Below, piece by piece: positions 53,351 to 60,969 of a stretch of DNA of 64,000 bases (positions within the stretch are counted from its first letter, which is position 1; the number at the start of each line of letters is the position of its first letter). Where the stretch lies: NCBI RefSeq assembly GCF_000021985.1, contig NC_011901.1:248001-312000 (forward strand). Direction: 5' to 3'. Origin of the DNA: Thioalkalivibrio sulfidiphilus HL-EbGr7. Its GTDB lineage: Bacteria > Pseudomonadota > Gammaproteobacteria > Ectothiorhodospirales > Ectothiorhodospiraceae. Position numbers and translations under genes: made by a program. The notes below the pieces were generated by a model. It was not told the origin of the DNA. It did not search any database and saw only the letters and a program-made list of their open reading frames with translations.

Positions 53351-54007
53351 ATGATCCTCATCGCTACGAATGAACCTGCGCGTCTGGAACGTTGGCGTGT
53401 GGCAGCCGGGCGTTTCTCCAAAGAGCTGGTGGATGCCCGGACCATTGGTGTGGTCCATCAGGGCCTCGCCCGGAAACCCGATGCCCTGGTGCTGCTGGAT
53501 CTGGACCTGCCGGATCTCAATGACGGCGACGGGGTGGAGGCGCTGCTGGCCGAATTCCACAACGCCCGGATCCTTGCCTTTTCCTCCCATTACAGCGACG
53601 CGGAAGGCGAAGTGCTGGTGGGTGTCGGTGTCCAGGGCTACCTGTCCATGGATGCCCCGGCCGATCGCATCACCCAGGCGCTGGATCGGGTCATGCAGGG
53701 TGAGATGTGGCTGACGCGCCATCTTATGGAATACATCCTCAAGCACGACCAACAGGCCCGGGCCATGCGGCGAAACACCGGCGTGCACAGCAAGCTCATG
53801 GAGCTGACGCCGCGCCAGCTGGAGGTCGCTCTGATGGTGGCCAACGGGCTGTCCAACAAGGCCATCGGCAAGCGCCTCATGATCAGCGAGCGCACCGTGA
53901 AGGCCCATGTCTCCGCCATCCTCGAGCGGACCGCCGCCCAGAGCCGGACCGAACTGGCCGTGCAGCTGAGCGACTACACCCCTGCCGGCAACCGGCAGCA
54001 GCACTAG
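53351..54007 (+). CDS. NarL/LuxR-type response regulator
   Basis: 218 residues from ATG 53351; a much longer upstream frame runs antisense through the cytochrome gene and is not real. The N-terminal receiver-like domain has the probable phospho-acceptor Asp in VLLDLDLPDLND near residue 50 and a hydrophobic loop like FSSHYSDAEGEVLV. The C-terminal LuxR HTH is clear: LTPRQLEVALMVANGLSNKAIGKRL, then SERTVKAHVSAIL. No sensor kinase is adjacent. It lies directly upstream of the palindrome at 54099-54120 and the mrtJ-like gene, and is a candidate regulator of the sorting system and of the divergent cytochrome. Confidence 0.87.
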   Translation: MILIATNEPARLERWRVAAGRFSKELVDARTIGVVHQGLARKPDALVLLDLDLPDLNDGDGVEALLAEFHNARILAFSSHYSDAEGEVLVGVGVQGYLSMDAPADRITQALDRVMQGEMWLTRHLMEYILKHDQQARAMRRNTGVHSKLMELTPRQLEVALMVANGLSNKAIGKRLMISERTVKAHVSAILERTAAQSRTELAVQLSDYTPAGNRQQH

Positions 54008-54098
54008 CCGTCTTCCTGAAATCCCACCTCCTCCTTGTCGGGGCCACAATGTCCTGAGAAGGCCAGTTCATATACATAGCCTGATTTCCCCCCCATGA

Positions 54099-54120
54099 GT
54101 ATTGGACGAAAGTCCAATAC
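54099..54120. promoter_or_regulatory. Operator-like palindrome upstream of the mrtJ-like gene
   Basis: GTATTGGAC-GAAA-GTCCAATAC, perfect 9-bp arms, 25 bp before the earliest start of the mrtJ-like gene and after the regulator's stop. It closely matches the palindrome at 15240-15259. As RNA it would also be a GNRA-capped hairpin, but there is no T-run, so it is a weak terminator candidate at most. Confidence 0.6.
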
Positions 54121-54144
54121 CCGGCCATTTGATCTTTTGCCATT

Positions 54145-54687
54145 GTGCGCACCAATAACAACGCTGCGTACATGGTGGATTTGGGCATGGCAGGTTGCAT
54201 GGGGCAGATACAGAAACCCGGCTCGGACCGGGTGATCGTCGCAAGAAACCTGTGGGCAGACCCCCATCTGCACGCCGTGTTGTTCGGTACTCTGGCCACG
54301 GGCATCGCCCTGTGGTGGTGGCTGCCTACGGGCTTCGCCGAACCCGTCACCTCGGATCCCTGGCGCCTGCTCGGCTTCCTGATCCTCTATCCCATCCTCG
54401 AAGAATGGTTGTTCCGCGGCATCCTGCAGGGCGAACTGCTGCGCCATGCCTGGGGCCGTGTGCGGCGCCTGGGACTCAGCCATGCGAATCTCTTGACCAG
54501 CGTCATCTTCATGCTTTTCCACCTGGTCCATCACCCCTGGTACTGGGCACTGGCGGTGATCGTTCCGTCCCTGGTGCTGGGGTACTTCAGAGAACGTTAT
54601 GCCGGTCTGTGGATGCCTATGGTGTTGCACGGGCTATTCAACCTGGCCTTCCTGCTGGCCGGACTCGGTTGGGGTGGTGTCCTCTGA
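54145..54687 (+). CDS. mrtJ: CPBP-family glutamic intramembrane protease, MrtJ-like
   Basis: 180 residues. CPBP/Abi motifs: EEWLFRGILQGELL near residue 95 (the catalytic Glu pair plus Arg), FHLVHHPWYW near 132 and HGLFNLAFLL near 165. Several transmembrane helices are present. Small CPBP proteases of this shape, named MrtJ in NCBI family annotation as I recall, serve JDVT-CTERM sorting signals. The neighbouring gene at 54831 encodes a Gly-Gly-Gly-Cys tail ending RRR, which supports that. Start uncertain: GTG 54145 is the furthest; ATG 54172, 54187 or 54199 are possible. The symbol is from memory, not a search. Confidence 0.75.
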   Translation: MRTNNNAAYMVDLGMAGCMGQIQKPGSDRVIVARNLWADPHLHAVLFGTLATGIALWWWLPTGFAEPVTSDPWRLLGFLILYPILEEWLFRGILQGELLRHAWGRVRRLGLSHANLLTSVIFMLFHLVHHPWYWALAVIVPSLVLGYFRERYAGLWMPMVLHGLFNLAFLLAGLGWGGVL

Positions 54688-54830
54688 ACCGCTGGAAGAT
54701 TGCGATGCATTCACAAGGGCGCGCGGGAACGTGCCCGTAGGACGAACAGGGAGCACCAGGCTGACCACCGCCACAGCTTCACGAAAGGCGGCAAGAGAAT
54801 TTTATCGTCCTGTCTACGGGAGTAATTGAT

Positions 54831-57173
54831 ATGCGATTTGCATTGACACCGATTGCTGCGGGTGTGGGTCTGGCCATGATGGCCGGGCTGGCCGGCGCGG
54901 CGACTCAGCTGGAATTCGAGCCGACCATTGATCTGTCAGTGCCGGAAGAGCCGGCTGGCGAAGGCACGGCCCTAGGCATCAGCGCCAACAAGAGCAAGCT
55001 GTTCCGTCACCAGGACGGTACGCTGGTCATGATCTATGGCGATGCGGTGACGCCGCCTGTTGGGGTCGATGAGGAAGACTTCCTGGTTTACGACCTGAAA
55101 GGACAGGCGGAGCGTACGCCCCGTGACATCTTCGTGCGCACCTGCCAGGATGGCGCCGATCGTGGCGATGGCACCACGAAGACCTGTAACGTCGAGTCCG
55201 ACTGGACGGCACCCGTCAACGTGTCCCAGGCAGCGACCCTGAGCAGCATCGAATCCGACTGGCGTGGCGAGGGTCTGGAAACCTACTGGGGAGACGCCGA
55301 GAAACCCAACGGCTTCATCAACCCCCAGACCGGCATGACCGTGGTGAGCTGGGTGAGCCACTACTGCCCGGGGCTCGTTGACGGCGAACCGACCGCCATA
55401 ACGGCTCCTGAAATTGATCGAGCCCCTACGTCTCAGCGCGCACGACTCTACATCGAGCGCGACAGCCGCGTGATCCCCTTCACCTGCACCTGGGTGGCCC
55501 ATTCTCTGGACCGGGGCGTGACCTGGCAGCCTGCCGTGCAGCTCAGCACTGGTGAGCGCGCCGCCAAGCAGGATGTGAACCGAGGCACCCAGACCTGGTG
55601 GGCGGTGACCTGGCAGGAAGACCCCACCGGCCTTGAACTGGGCCAGGCGGAAGGCCCCGGTGACGGTGCCTCCGGCGCCAACATCAGTGGCGGTACGGAT
55701 GTGTGGTACGCGCGGGCCACGGCAGTCGGCACGGGCTGGGCGGACAGCGGTGTAGACAACAGCACCATGACCTGGCTGCCGGCCGTGCGCCTGACGGACA
55801 ACTTCGAGGGCAAGAGCGGCACCCCGGGCAGTCTGAACATCGTCTTCGACAATATCGGTAACCCGGTGGATGACGATGATATCGAGAAGGGTCGTGCCGG
55901 TGCCGCGCGCGCCAACCTGGGTTCGGTGGCGAACACCGTGATCGTGGCCTGGGAGGAAACCAAGGGTTCCCAGGGCCTGGATGAAGGCAAATTCATCCGC
56001 TACCTGAGCTTCCCCTACAACACGCCGCCCCAGGGTGGTGAGATCGAGGGCATCACCGTGGGTACGCCCGGCTGCATCATCAGCGATCCCGAGCGCAACG
56101 CCCGGCGGGTGCGTTTCGTGACCCAGAGCCCGGCGGACGCAGGCACCGGCGGTATCCAGATCGGCATCTTCTGGAAGGAAGGCGTGGTCTCCCAGGGCGG
56201 TCCCTCGGACATCATGTTCCGTGCCGGTATCGGTGGCGTAGCAGCCAGCAACATGCTGCCGGCCGTGGATTCCGGTTGTGCCACCTCGGTGTACGAGGAG
56301 ACGCAGCTGCTGAACCACGATCGGGCCCAGAACATCTCCAGCCAGACTAAGCTGGTGGCTTCGTCGGGTTACAACAACCTGCATGACGACACCCAGGAAC
56401 AGTTCACGGAGAATGCCCTGGCCCATCGCGGTCTGCTGCGCGGTCGCGACATGTGGCTCGGCTACAGCTACACCGAGAACCTGGCCCTGCTCACCTACCT
56501 GAACGCGGACAACTACAACTTCTGGATCCGCAAGTTCAACGTGGACGCCTTCAACGCCGACCCCGACTCGGCCTGGGCACGCCCGGTGCGTGTCACCAGC
56601 CAGGAGGATCCCAGCGTGAACGTGCGTGAGCCACGCCTGGTGGGTACGCCTCAGAGCGGCCCGGCCTGTGATCCGGGTGCGGGCCTGACCGAGGAGTGCC
56701 GTAACGCCGATGTGTTCTTCGTGGCCTGGGGTACCCAGACCAACGTGTCTCCCTGGGCGCCGGTAGAGGCCGAGGAGCTGGGTCTGTACATCACCCGGAC
56801 CACGGACGCCGGTCAGACCTTCGAGCCGGTGGTGCAGCTGTCCACGGCGCAGGGTGTCTTCGGTGGCCCGCTGGTGGATGACGAGGAGGCAGAGCGCGCC
56901 TTCGAGTCTCAGCTTCAGGCACGGCCGGATGGCAACAAGATCTATGCCGTGTGGAACCAGGATGTGACCGATCCTTTGACGGGTGAGTCGACCGGTGAGA
57001 CCAATGCCGTGTTCACCAGCGGCGTGCCGGTGGAGATCCCGGTGACCCCGCGTCGTAGCAGTGGCGGTGGTTGTGCCTACAATCCCGGTGCCGCCATGGA
57101 CTGGACCCTGCCTGGCCTGATTGCGGCGGCCCTGCTGGCCCTGGGCTGGCGCCGTCGGATGAATCGCGGCTGA
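54831..57173 (+). CDS. Large secreted protein (choice-of-anchor-O-like) with JDVT/GlyGly-type sorting tail
   Basis: 780 residues: a signal peptide (AGVGLAMMAGLAGAA), then a beta-rich extracellular domain with repeated strand motifs such as LVMIYGDAV, VVSWVSHYCPG, VIVAWEETKGSQG and MWLGYSYTENLALLTY, reminiscent of sialidase-like propellers and of the choice-of-anchor O family. The tail is SSGGGC, eight residues, DWTLPGL, a hydrophobic helix and WRRR. It aligns gaplessly with the tail of the 15376-17319 protein. It starts 143 bp after mrtJ and may be its cognate substrate. A terminator follows. Catalytic residues were not identified; function beyond export and C-terminal processing is unknown. 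Confidence 0.85.
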   Translation: MRFALTPIAAGVGLAMMAGLAGAATQLEFEPTIDLSVPEEPAGEGTALGISANKSKLFRHQDGTLVMIYGDAVTPPVGVDEEDFLVYDLKGQAERTPRDIFVRTCQDGADRGDGTTKTCNVESDWTAPVNVSQAATLSSIESDWRGEGLETYWGDAEKPNGFINPQTGMTVVSWVSHYCPGLVDGEPTAITAPEIDRAPTSQRARLYIERDSRVIPFTCTWVAHSLDRGVTWQPAVQLSTGERAAKQDVNRGTQTWWAVTWQEDPTGLELGQAEGPGDGASGANISGGTDVWYARATAVGTGWADSGVDNSTMTWLPAVRLTDNFEGKSGTPGSLNIVFDNIGNPVDDDDIEKGRAGAARANLGSVANTVIVAWEETKGSQGLDEGKFIRYLSFPYNTPPQGGEIEGITVGTPGCIISDPERNARRVRFVTQSPADAGTGGIQIGIFWKEGVVSQGGPSDIMFRAGIGGVAASNMLPAVDSGCATSVYEETQLLNHDRAQNISSQTKLVASSGYNNLHDDTQEQFTENALAHRGLLRGRDMWLGYSYTENLALLTYLNADNYNFWIRKFNVDAFNADPDSAWARPVRVTSQEDPSVNVREPRLVGTPQSGPACDPGAGLTEECRNADVFFVAWGTQTNVSPWAPVEAEELGLYITRTTDAGQTFEPVVQLSTAQGVFGGPLVDDEEAERAFESQLQARPDGNKIYAVWNQDVTDPLTGESTGETNAVFTSGVPVEIPVTPRRSSGGGCAYNPGAAMDWTLPGLIAAALLALGWRRRMNRG

Positions 57174-57202
57174 TCCAAAGCGTAACCTCCGTGAGTCCCT
57201 TG

Positions 57203-57229
57203 ACCCCCGCCTCGTGCGGGGGTTTTTTT
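57203..57229 (+). terminator. Rho-independent terminator of the 54831-57173 gene
   Basis: An 8-bp stem ACCCCCGC/GCGGGGGT with loop CTCGT, followed by seven T. Its loop and shape resemble the phoX terminator. Confidence 0.93.
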
Positions 57230-57263
57230 GGGCGGTTCAAAGGCGTAAATCGGAAAGGCTTGG

Positions 57264-58105
57264 TCCTCTCACGGGGGCACAGGGCCACGGAGGAAATGCT
57301 TTTCATTTCAAAACCCCCGCGCCTCCGCGTCTCTGCGAGAGGATGGGTTTTTCCAGCCAGGAAACCCAAAAATCGATGTTCTCGCGGAGGCGCAGGGGCG
57401 CGGGGAAAGGCGTATTGATCAGAAAACCCCGTGGCTCCGTGAGGGGATGGGTTTTGGGTTCGGTCCGGGGTTTCGATAATAAAAACCGATCTCTCGCGAA
57501 GCTGCCAAGGCGCGTCCTCTCACGGAGCCACGGGGCCACGGAGGAAGGGTATTGCTTTTCAATACTTCCGCGTCTCCGCGTCTCCGCGTCTCTGCGAGAG
57601 AATGGGTTTTGTCTGGCCAGGAAACCCAAAAATCGATGTTCTCGCGGAGGCGCAGGGGCGCGGGGAAAGGCATTTTGATCAGAAAACCCCGTGCCTCCGT
57701 GGCTCCGAGAGGGGATGGGTTTGGGGGCGGTCAGAGGCTTCGATATGAAAACCCGATCTCTCGCCAAGCCGCGAAGCCGCAAAGAACCCATTTTTTCATG
57801 TCTTTCTTCGCGCCTTGGCGGCTTGGCGAGAGGATCTGGTTTGTCCTGGAAACAAACCAAAGGCGGGTCCTCTCACGGAGACACGGAGACACGGAGACAC
57901 GGAGACACGGAGACACGGAGACACGGAGGAAAGGCTTTTCATCTCAAAAACCTCTGCGTCTCCGCGCCTCTGCGAGAGAATAGGTTTTGGGGTTTCTGTC
58001 TGAAGCTCGGGCAGTTCGCGGCGGGGTCGCCGCTCCTACAGGCGGAGGCTAAGGTGGAGGCCTTATGATCAAGAAACCCCCGTGGCCCCGTGTCTCCGTG
58101 AGAGG
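57264..58105. repeat. Largest hairpin-repeat array
   Basis: Units in order: Y (57264-57342), X (about 57378-57448), a Z-left half (about 57490), Y (57516-57601), X (57638-57716), Z (57757-57834), Y with tandem CACGGAGA copies (57868-57980), then a lone CAC-right arm (about 58069-58105). The left part of the last unit is replaced by a GGCGGGGTCGCCGCTCCTAC REP near 58021-58040. X means GCG-flavour left arm with CAC-flavour right arm; Y is the reverse; Z has AAG-flavour arms on both sides. No gene seen. Confidence 0.9.
57874..57929. repeat. 8-bp tandem repeat CACGGAGA, about seven copies
   Basis: Exact tandem copies of CACGGAGA run from 57874 to 57929 inside the left arm of a Y-type hairpin unit. 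A matching tandem of GCGGAGGC (four copies) lies at 50843-50874. Confidence 0.95.
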
Positions 58106-58242
58106 ACAGGCTTTCGGGTTTATGACGTGTGCATGGGGTAACATCACCTGCCGTGTCAAGCTCTTTGCCGAGGGTTATGCACAGGAATTGGCGGGCTGGA
58201 ATGCCACTGCCCGAAGATGTCAAGACTTATGTGCGCTGGCCG

Positions 58243-58400
58243 TAAAAAATATACAACTCTTTGTTTTTGAATAATAAATATCATTGGTCATTTTTTGTTC
58301 AAGTTAACAGCCGGCCAATGATCACGGGCTTTGCGCCAGTTTTGTGACATTCTATCCACATAGTTATCCACAGGTTTTGTGGAAAAGCATGTTATCCCTC
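58243..58400. promoter_or_regulatory. AT-rich segment with clustered DnaA boxes, candidate origin-like site
   Basis: 58243-58306 is strikingly AT-rich for this window (AATAATAAATATC, TTTTTTGTTC). Downstream are TTATCCACA at 58364-58372 (perfect DnaA box), CTATCCACA at 58352-58360 (one mismatch), TTTTCCACA on the minus strand at 58378-58386 (one mismatch) and a weaker TTATCCCTC at 58392-58400. It lies directly upstream of priA, a replication gene. It could be oriC, a DnaA-controlled promoter or a titration site. Confidence 0.6.
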
Positions 58401-58461
58401 AGTGAAAGAATGAGTTAGCGTTCTTTGCGGGAAATCACATAAACAAACACGCCTAACTTGG

Positions 58462-60675
58462 ATGAAATCCGAATCCCCCATTGCCATCTGCCGGGTCGCC
58501 GTGCCGGGCCCCTTGCCGGAGGCCCTGGATTACCGGGTGCCCGAGCGGGGCGAGCCGCCCGTGCCCGGCGCCCGGGTGCGGGTGGATCTGGGGCGCCGGC
58601 AGGTGGTGGGCGTGGTCACGGCACTGGCGTCCACGAGCGAGATCCCGCGCAACCGGCTGCGGCCGGTGCGCGAGGTGCTGGACGAGGCGTCCTTGCTGGA
58701 CGACACCCTGATGGCCCTGCTCACCTGGGCGGCGGACTACTACCACCATCCCGTGGGCGAGGTACTGAACCAGGCCTTGCCGGTGCTGCTGCGCCAGGGG
58801 CGGGAGGCCCAGGCGGCCACCCGCAGCGTCTACCGGCTAAGCGACGCGGGTGCACAGGTCGATCCGGCAACCCTGACCCGGGCCCCTCGCCAGTCTGCGC
58901 TGCTGGCACTACTCAGGGAGGCGCCTGGCGGGCTTTCCGCCGGAGAACTGGAGGATGAACCTCCGGGGAACTGGGGCGGCGTCCTGCGGGCCGTGGTGGA
59001 GCGCGGCTGGGTGGAGCGGATTGAACGGGCGCTGGACGCGATTGACGGTCCGTGCCCTGCCCGGGCAGGCCCTGCCCTCAACGAGGCCCAGGCGGCGGCG
59101 GTGGAGGCCGTGCGGGGCCACTTCGGGCAGTTCGCACCCCATCTGCTGCAGGGGGTCACGGGCAGCGGCAAGACCGAGGTCTACCTGCAGCTGATCGAGG
59201 CCGCCCTGGCCGAGGGGCGGCAGACCCTGGTGCTGGTGCCGGAGATCGCGCTTACGCCCCAGCTGGTGCGCCGCTTCCGCAGCCGGCTGGCCTGCCCGGT
59301 GGCGGTGCTGCATTCCGGGCTCGGTGAACGGGAGCGGCTGGACGGCTGGCTGGCGGCCCGAAGCGGCGCGGCCGGCGTGATCATCGGCACCCGCTCGGCG
59401 GTGTTCGTGCCCTGGGCAAGGCCGGGGCTCATCATCGTGGACGAGGAGCACGACGGCTCGTTCAAGCAGCACGAGGGTTTCCGCTACCACGCCCGGGACG
59501 TGGCGGTGAAGCGGGCGCATCTCGAATCCGTGCCGGTGCTGCTGGGTTCGGCCACGCCCTCCTTCGAGAGCCTGGCCAACGTGACCCGGGGGCAGTACAC
59601 CCGGCTGCGCCTGCGGGAGCGGGCGGGCGGCGCGGCGCCTCCCCGGGTGGAGCTGCTGGACCTGCGCCGTCAGACCCTGGACGAGGGCCTGTCACTGGGT
59701 CTGATGGACCGCATGCAGCGCCACCTGGAGGCCGAGGGGCAGGTGCTGCTGTTTCTGAATCGCCGGGGCTTCGCGCCGACGCTCCTGTGTCACGACTGCG
59801 GCTGGGTGGCGGAATGCCCCCGTTGCGATGCGCGCATGACCTGGCACCAGGGCGACGGGCGCATCCGCTGCCATCACTGCGGCCACGAACGCAACCGTCC
59901 GCGACATTGCCCCGCCTGCGGCAGCGTAAGCCTCGGTGGTCTGGGCCAGGGCACCGAGCGGGTGGAGGCGGCCCTGGAGCGGCATTTCCCCGGGCACTCA
60001 GTCGCCCGCCTGGACCGGGACAGCACCCGGCGCAAGGGGGCCCTGGAGGCGGTGCTGGAGGACGTGCGTTCCGGCAGGCATCGCATCCTGGTGGGTACCC
60101 AGATGCTCGCCAAGGGGCATCACTTTCCGGACGTGACCCTGGTGGGGATCCTGGATGCGGACCAGGGCCTGTTCAGCGCCGATTTCCGCGCCGCCGAGCG
60201 CATGGCGCAGATGATGGTGCAGGTGGCCGGGCGCGCCGGACGCGCGGGCCGCGCCGGCGAGGTGGTGATCCAGACCCATCACCCGGATCACCCCCTGTTG
60301 CTGACCCTGGTGCACCAGGGCTACGAGGCCTTCGCCGAGGCGGCCCTGGCCGAACGCCGGGTGGCCGGCCTGCCGCCCTACACGAGCCTGGTCCTGCTGC
60401 GTGCCGAGGCCACGGGCCAGCAGGCGCCCAACGACTTCCTGGAGGCGGCCCGCCGCAGCCTGGAGGCCCTGCGGCCGGATTCGGTGCAGATCTGGGGCCC
60501 GGCCCCCGCGCTGATGGAACGCCGCGCCGGGCGCTACCGGGCGCAGCTGATGATCCAGAGCGCGTCGCGCCCCGCCCTGCAGCGCGCCCTGCGCGCCTGG
60601 ACGCCGGGGCTCGCGCAGTTGCCCGGGGCGAGGAAGGTGCGCTGGGTGCTGGATGTGGATGCGCTGGAGATGTGA
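58462..60675 (+). CDS. priA: Primosomal replication-restart helicase PriA
   Basis: 737 residues. PriA loads the replicative helicase at abandoned forks. The N-terminal 3'-DNA-binding domain begins near residue 10 (RVAVPGPLPEALDYRVPE). Helicase motifs: Walker A GVTGSGKTEVYLQL near 233 and DEEH in IIVDEEHDGSFKQHEG near 325. Eight zinc Cys appear in CHDCGWVAECPRCD, then CHHCGHERNRPRHCPACGS near 440-480. The C-terminal signature GTQMLAKGHHFPDVTLVGIL is near 555. ATG 58462 is the first start; the upstream DnaA-box region suggests DnaA-linked control. It is not adjacent to argS, which is 15 kb away. Confidence 0.97.
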   Translation: MKSESPIAICRVAVPGPLPEALDYRVPERGEPPVPGARVRVDLGRRQVVGVVTALASTSEIPRNRLRPVREVLDEASLLDDTLMALLTWAADYYHHPVGEVLNQALPVLLRQGREAQAATRSVYRLSDAGAQVDPATLTRAPRQSALLALLREAPGGLSAGELEDEPPGNWGGVLRAVVERGWVERIERALDAIDGPCPARAGPALNEAQAAAVEAVRGHFGQFAPHLLQGVTGSGKTEVYLQLIEAALAEGRQTLVLVPEIALTPQLVRRFRSRLACPVAVLHSGLGERERLDGWLAARSGAAGVIIGTRSAVFVPWARPGLIIVDEEHDGSFKQHEGFRYHARDVAVKRAHLESVPVLLGSATPSFESLANVTRGQYTRLRLRERAGGAAPPRVELLDLRRQTLDEGLSLGLMDRMQRHLEAEGQVLLFLNRRGFAPTLLCHDCGWVAECPRCDARMTWHQGDGRIRCHHCGHERNRPRHCPACGSVSLGGLGQGTERVEAALERHFPGHSVARLDRDSTRRKGALEAVLEDVRSGRHRILVGTQMLAKGHHFPDVTLVGILDADQGLFSADFRAAERMAQMMVQVAGRAGRAGRAGEVVIQTHHPDHPLLLTLVHQGYEAFAEAALAERRVAGLPPYTSLVLLRAEATGQQAPNDFLEAARRSLEALRPDSVQIWGPAPALMERRAGRYRAQLMIQSASRPALQRALRAWTPGLAQLPGARKVRWVLDVDALEM

Positions 60676-60704
60676 GTTGGGGGGTGAAAAAACCCGAAAG
60701 GCGA

Positions 60705-60894
60705 TTCTCTCGCGGAGGCGCAGGGGCGCGGGGAAAAAGACCTTTGAATTAAAACCCCGTGCCTCTGTGGCTCCGTGAGAGGAATGGGTTTTGTGTGGGA
60801 GACCGACGGAAAACATCGTCCTCTCACGGGGACACGGAGCCACGGAGAGAAGCATTTATTTCAATAACCCTGCGCCTCTGCGCCTCTGCGAGAG
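60705..60894. repeat. Hairpin pair after priA
   Basis: An X unit (60705-60782) followed by a Y unit (60820-60894). Confidence 0.88.
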
Positions 60895-60921
60895 CATCGG
60901 TTTTGCCTTTCCGGAAACAAA

Positions 60922-60949
60922 AAAGCCCCGCGCAGTTGCGCGGGGCTTT
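60922..60949 (-). terminator. Rho-independent terminator of the choice-of-anchor-I-type gene
   Basis: A 13-bp perfect stem AAAGCCCCGCGCA/TGCGCGGGGCTTT with a two-base loop. Read on the minus strand it runs into a T-rich stretch (complement of AAACAAAAAA), just downstream of the gene ending at 60970. Confidence 0.92.
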
Positions 60950-60969
60950 GTCTTAAAAAGTGCTTCTGT

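Noticed and set aside
57264-58105. CRISPR array
   Set aside because: The repeats are inverted and of three flavours, with no constant direct repeat and equal-length unique spacers, and no cas genes.
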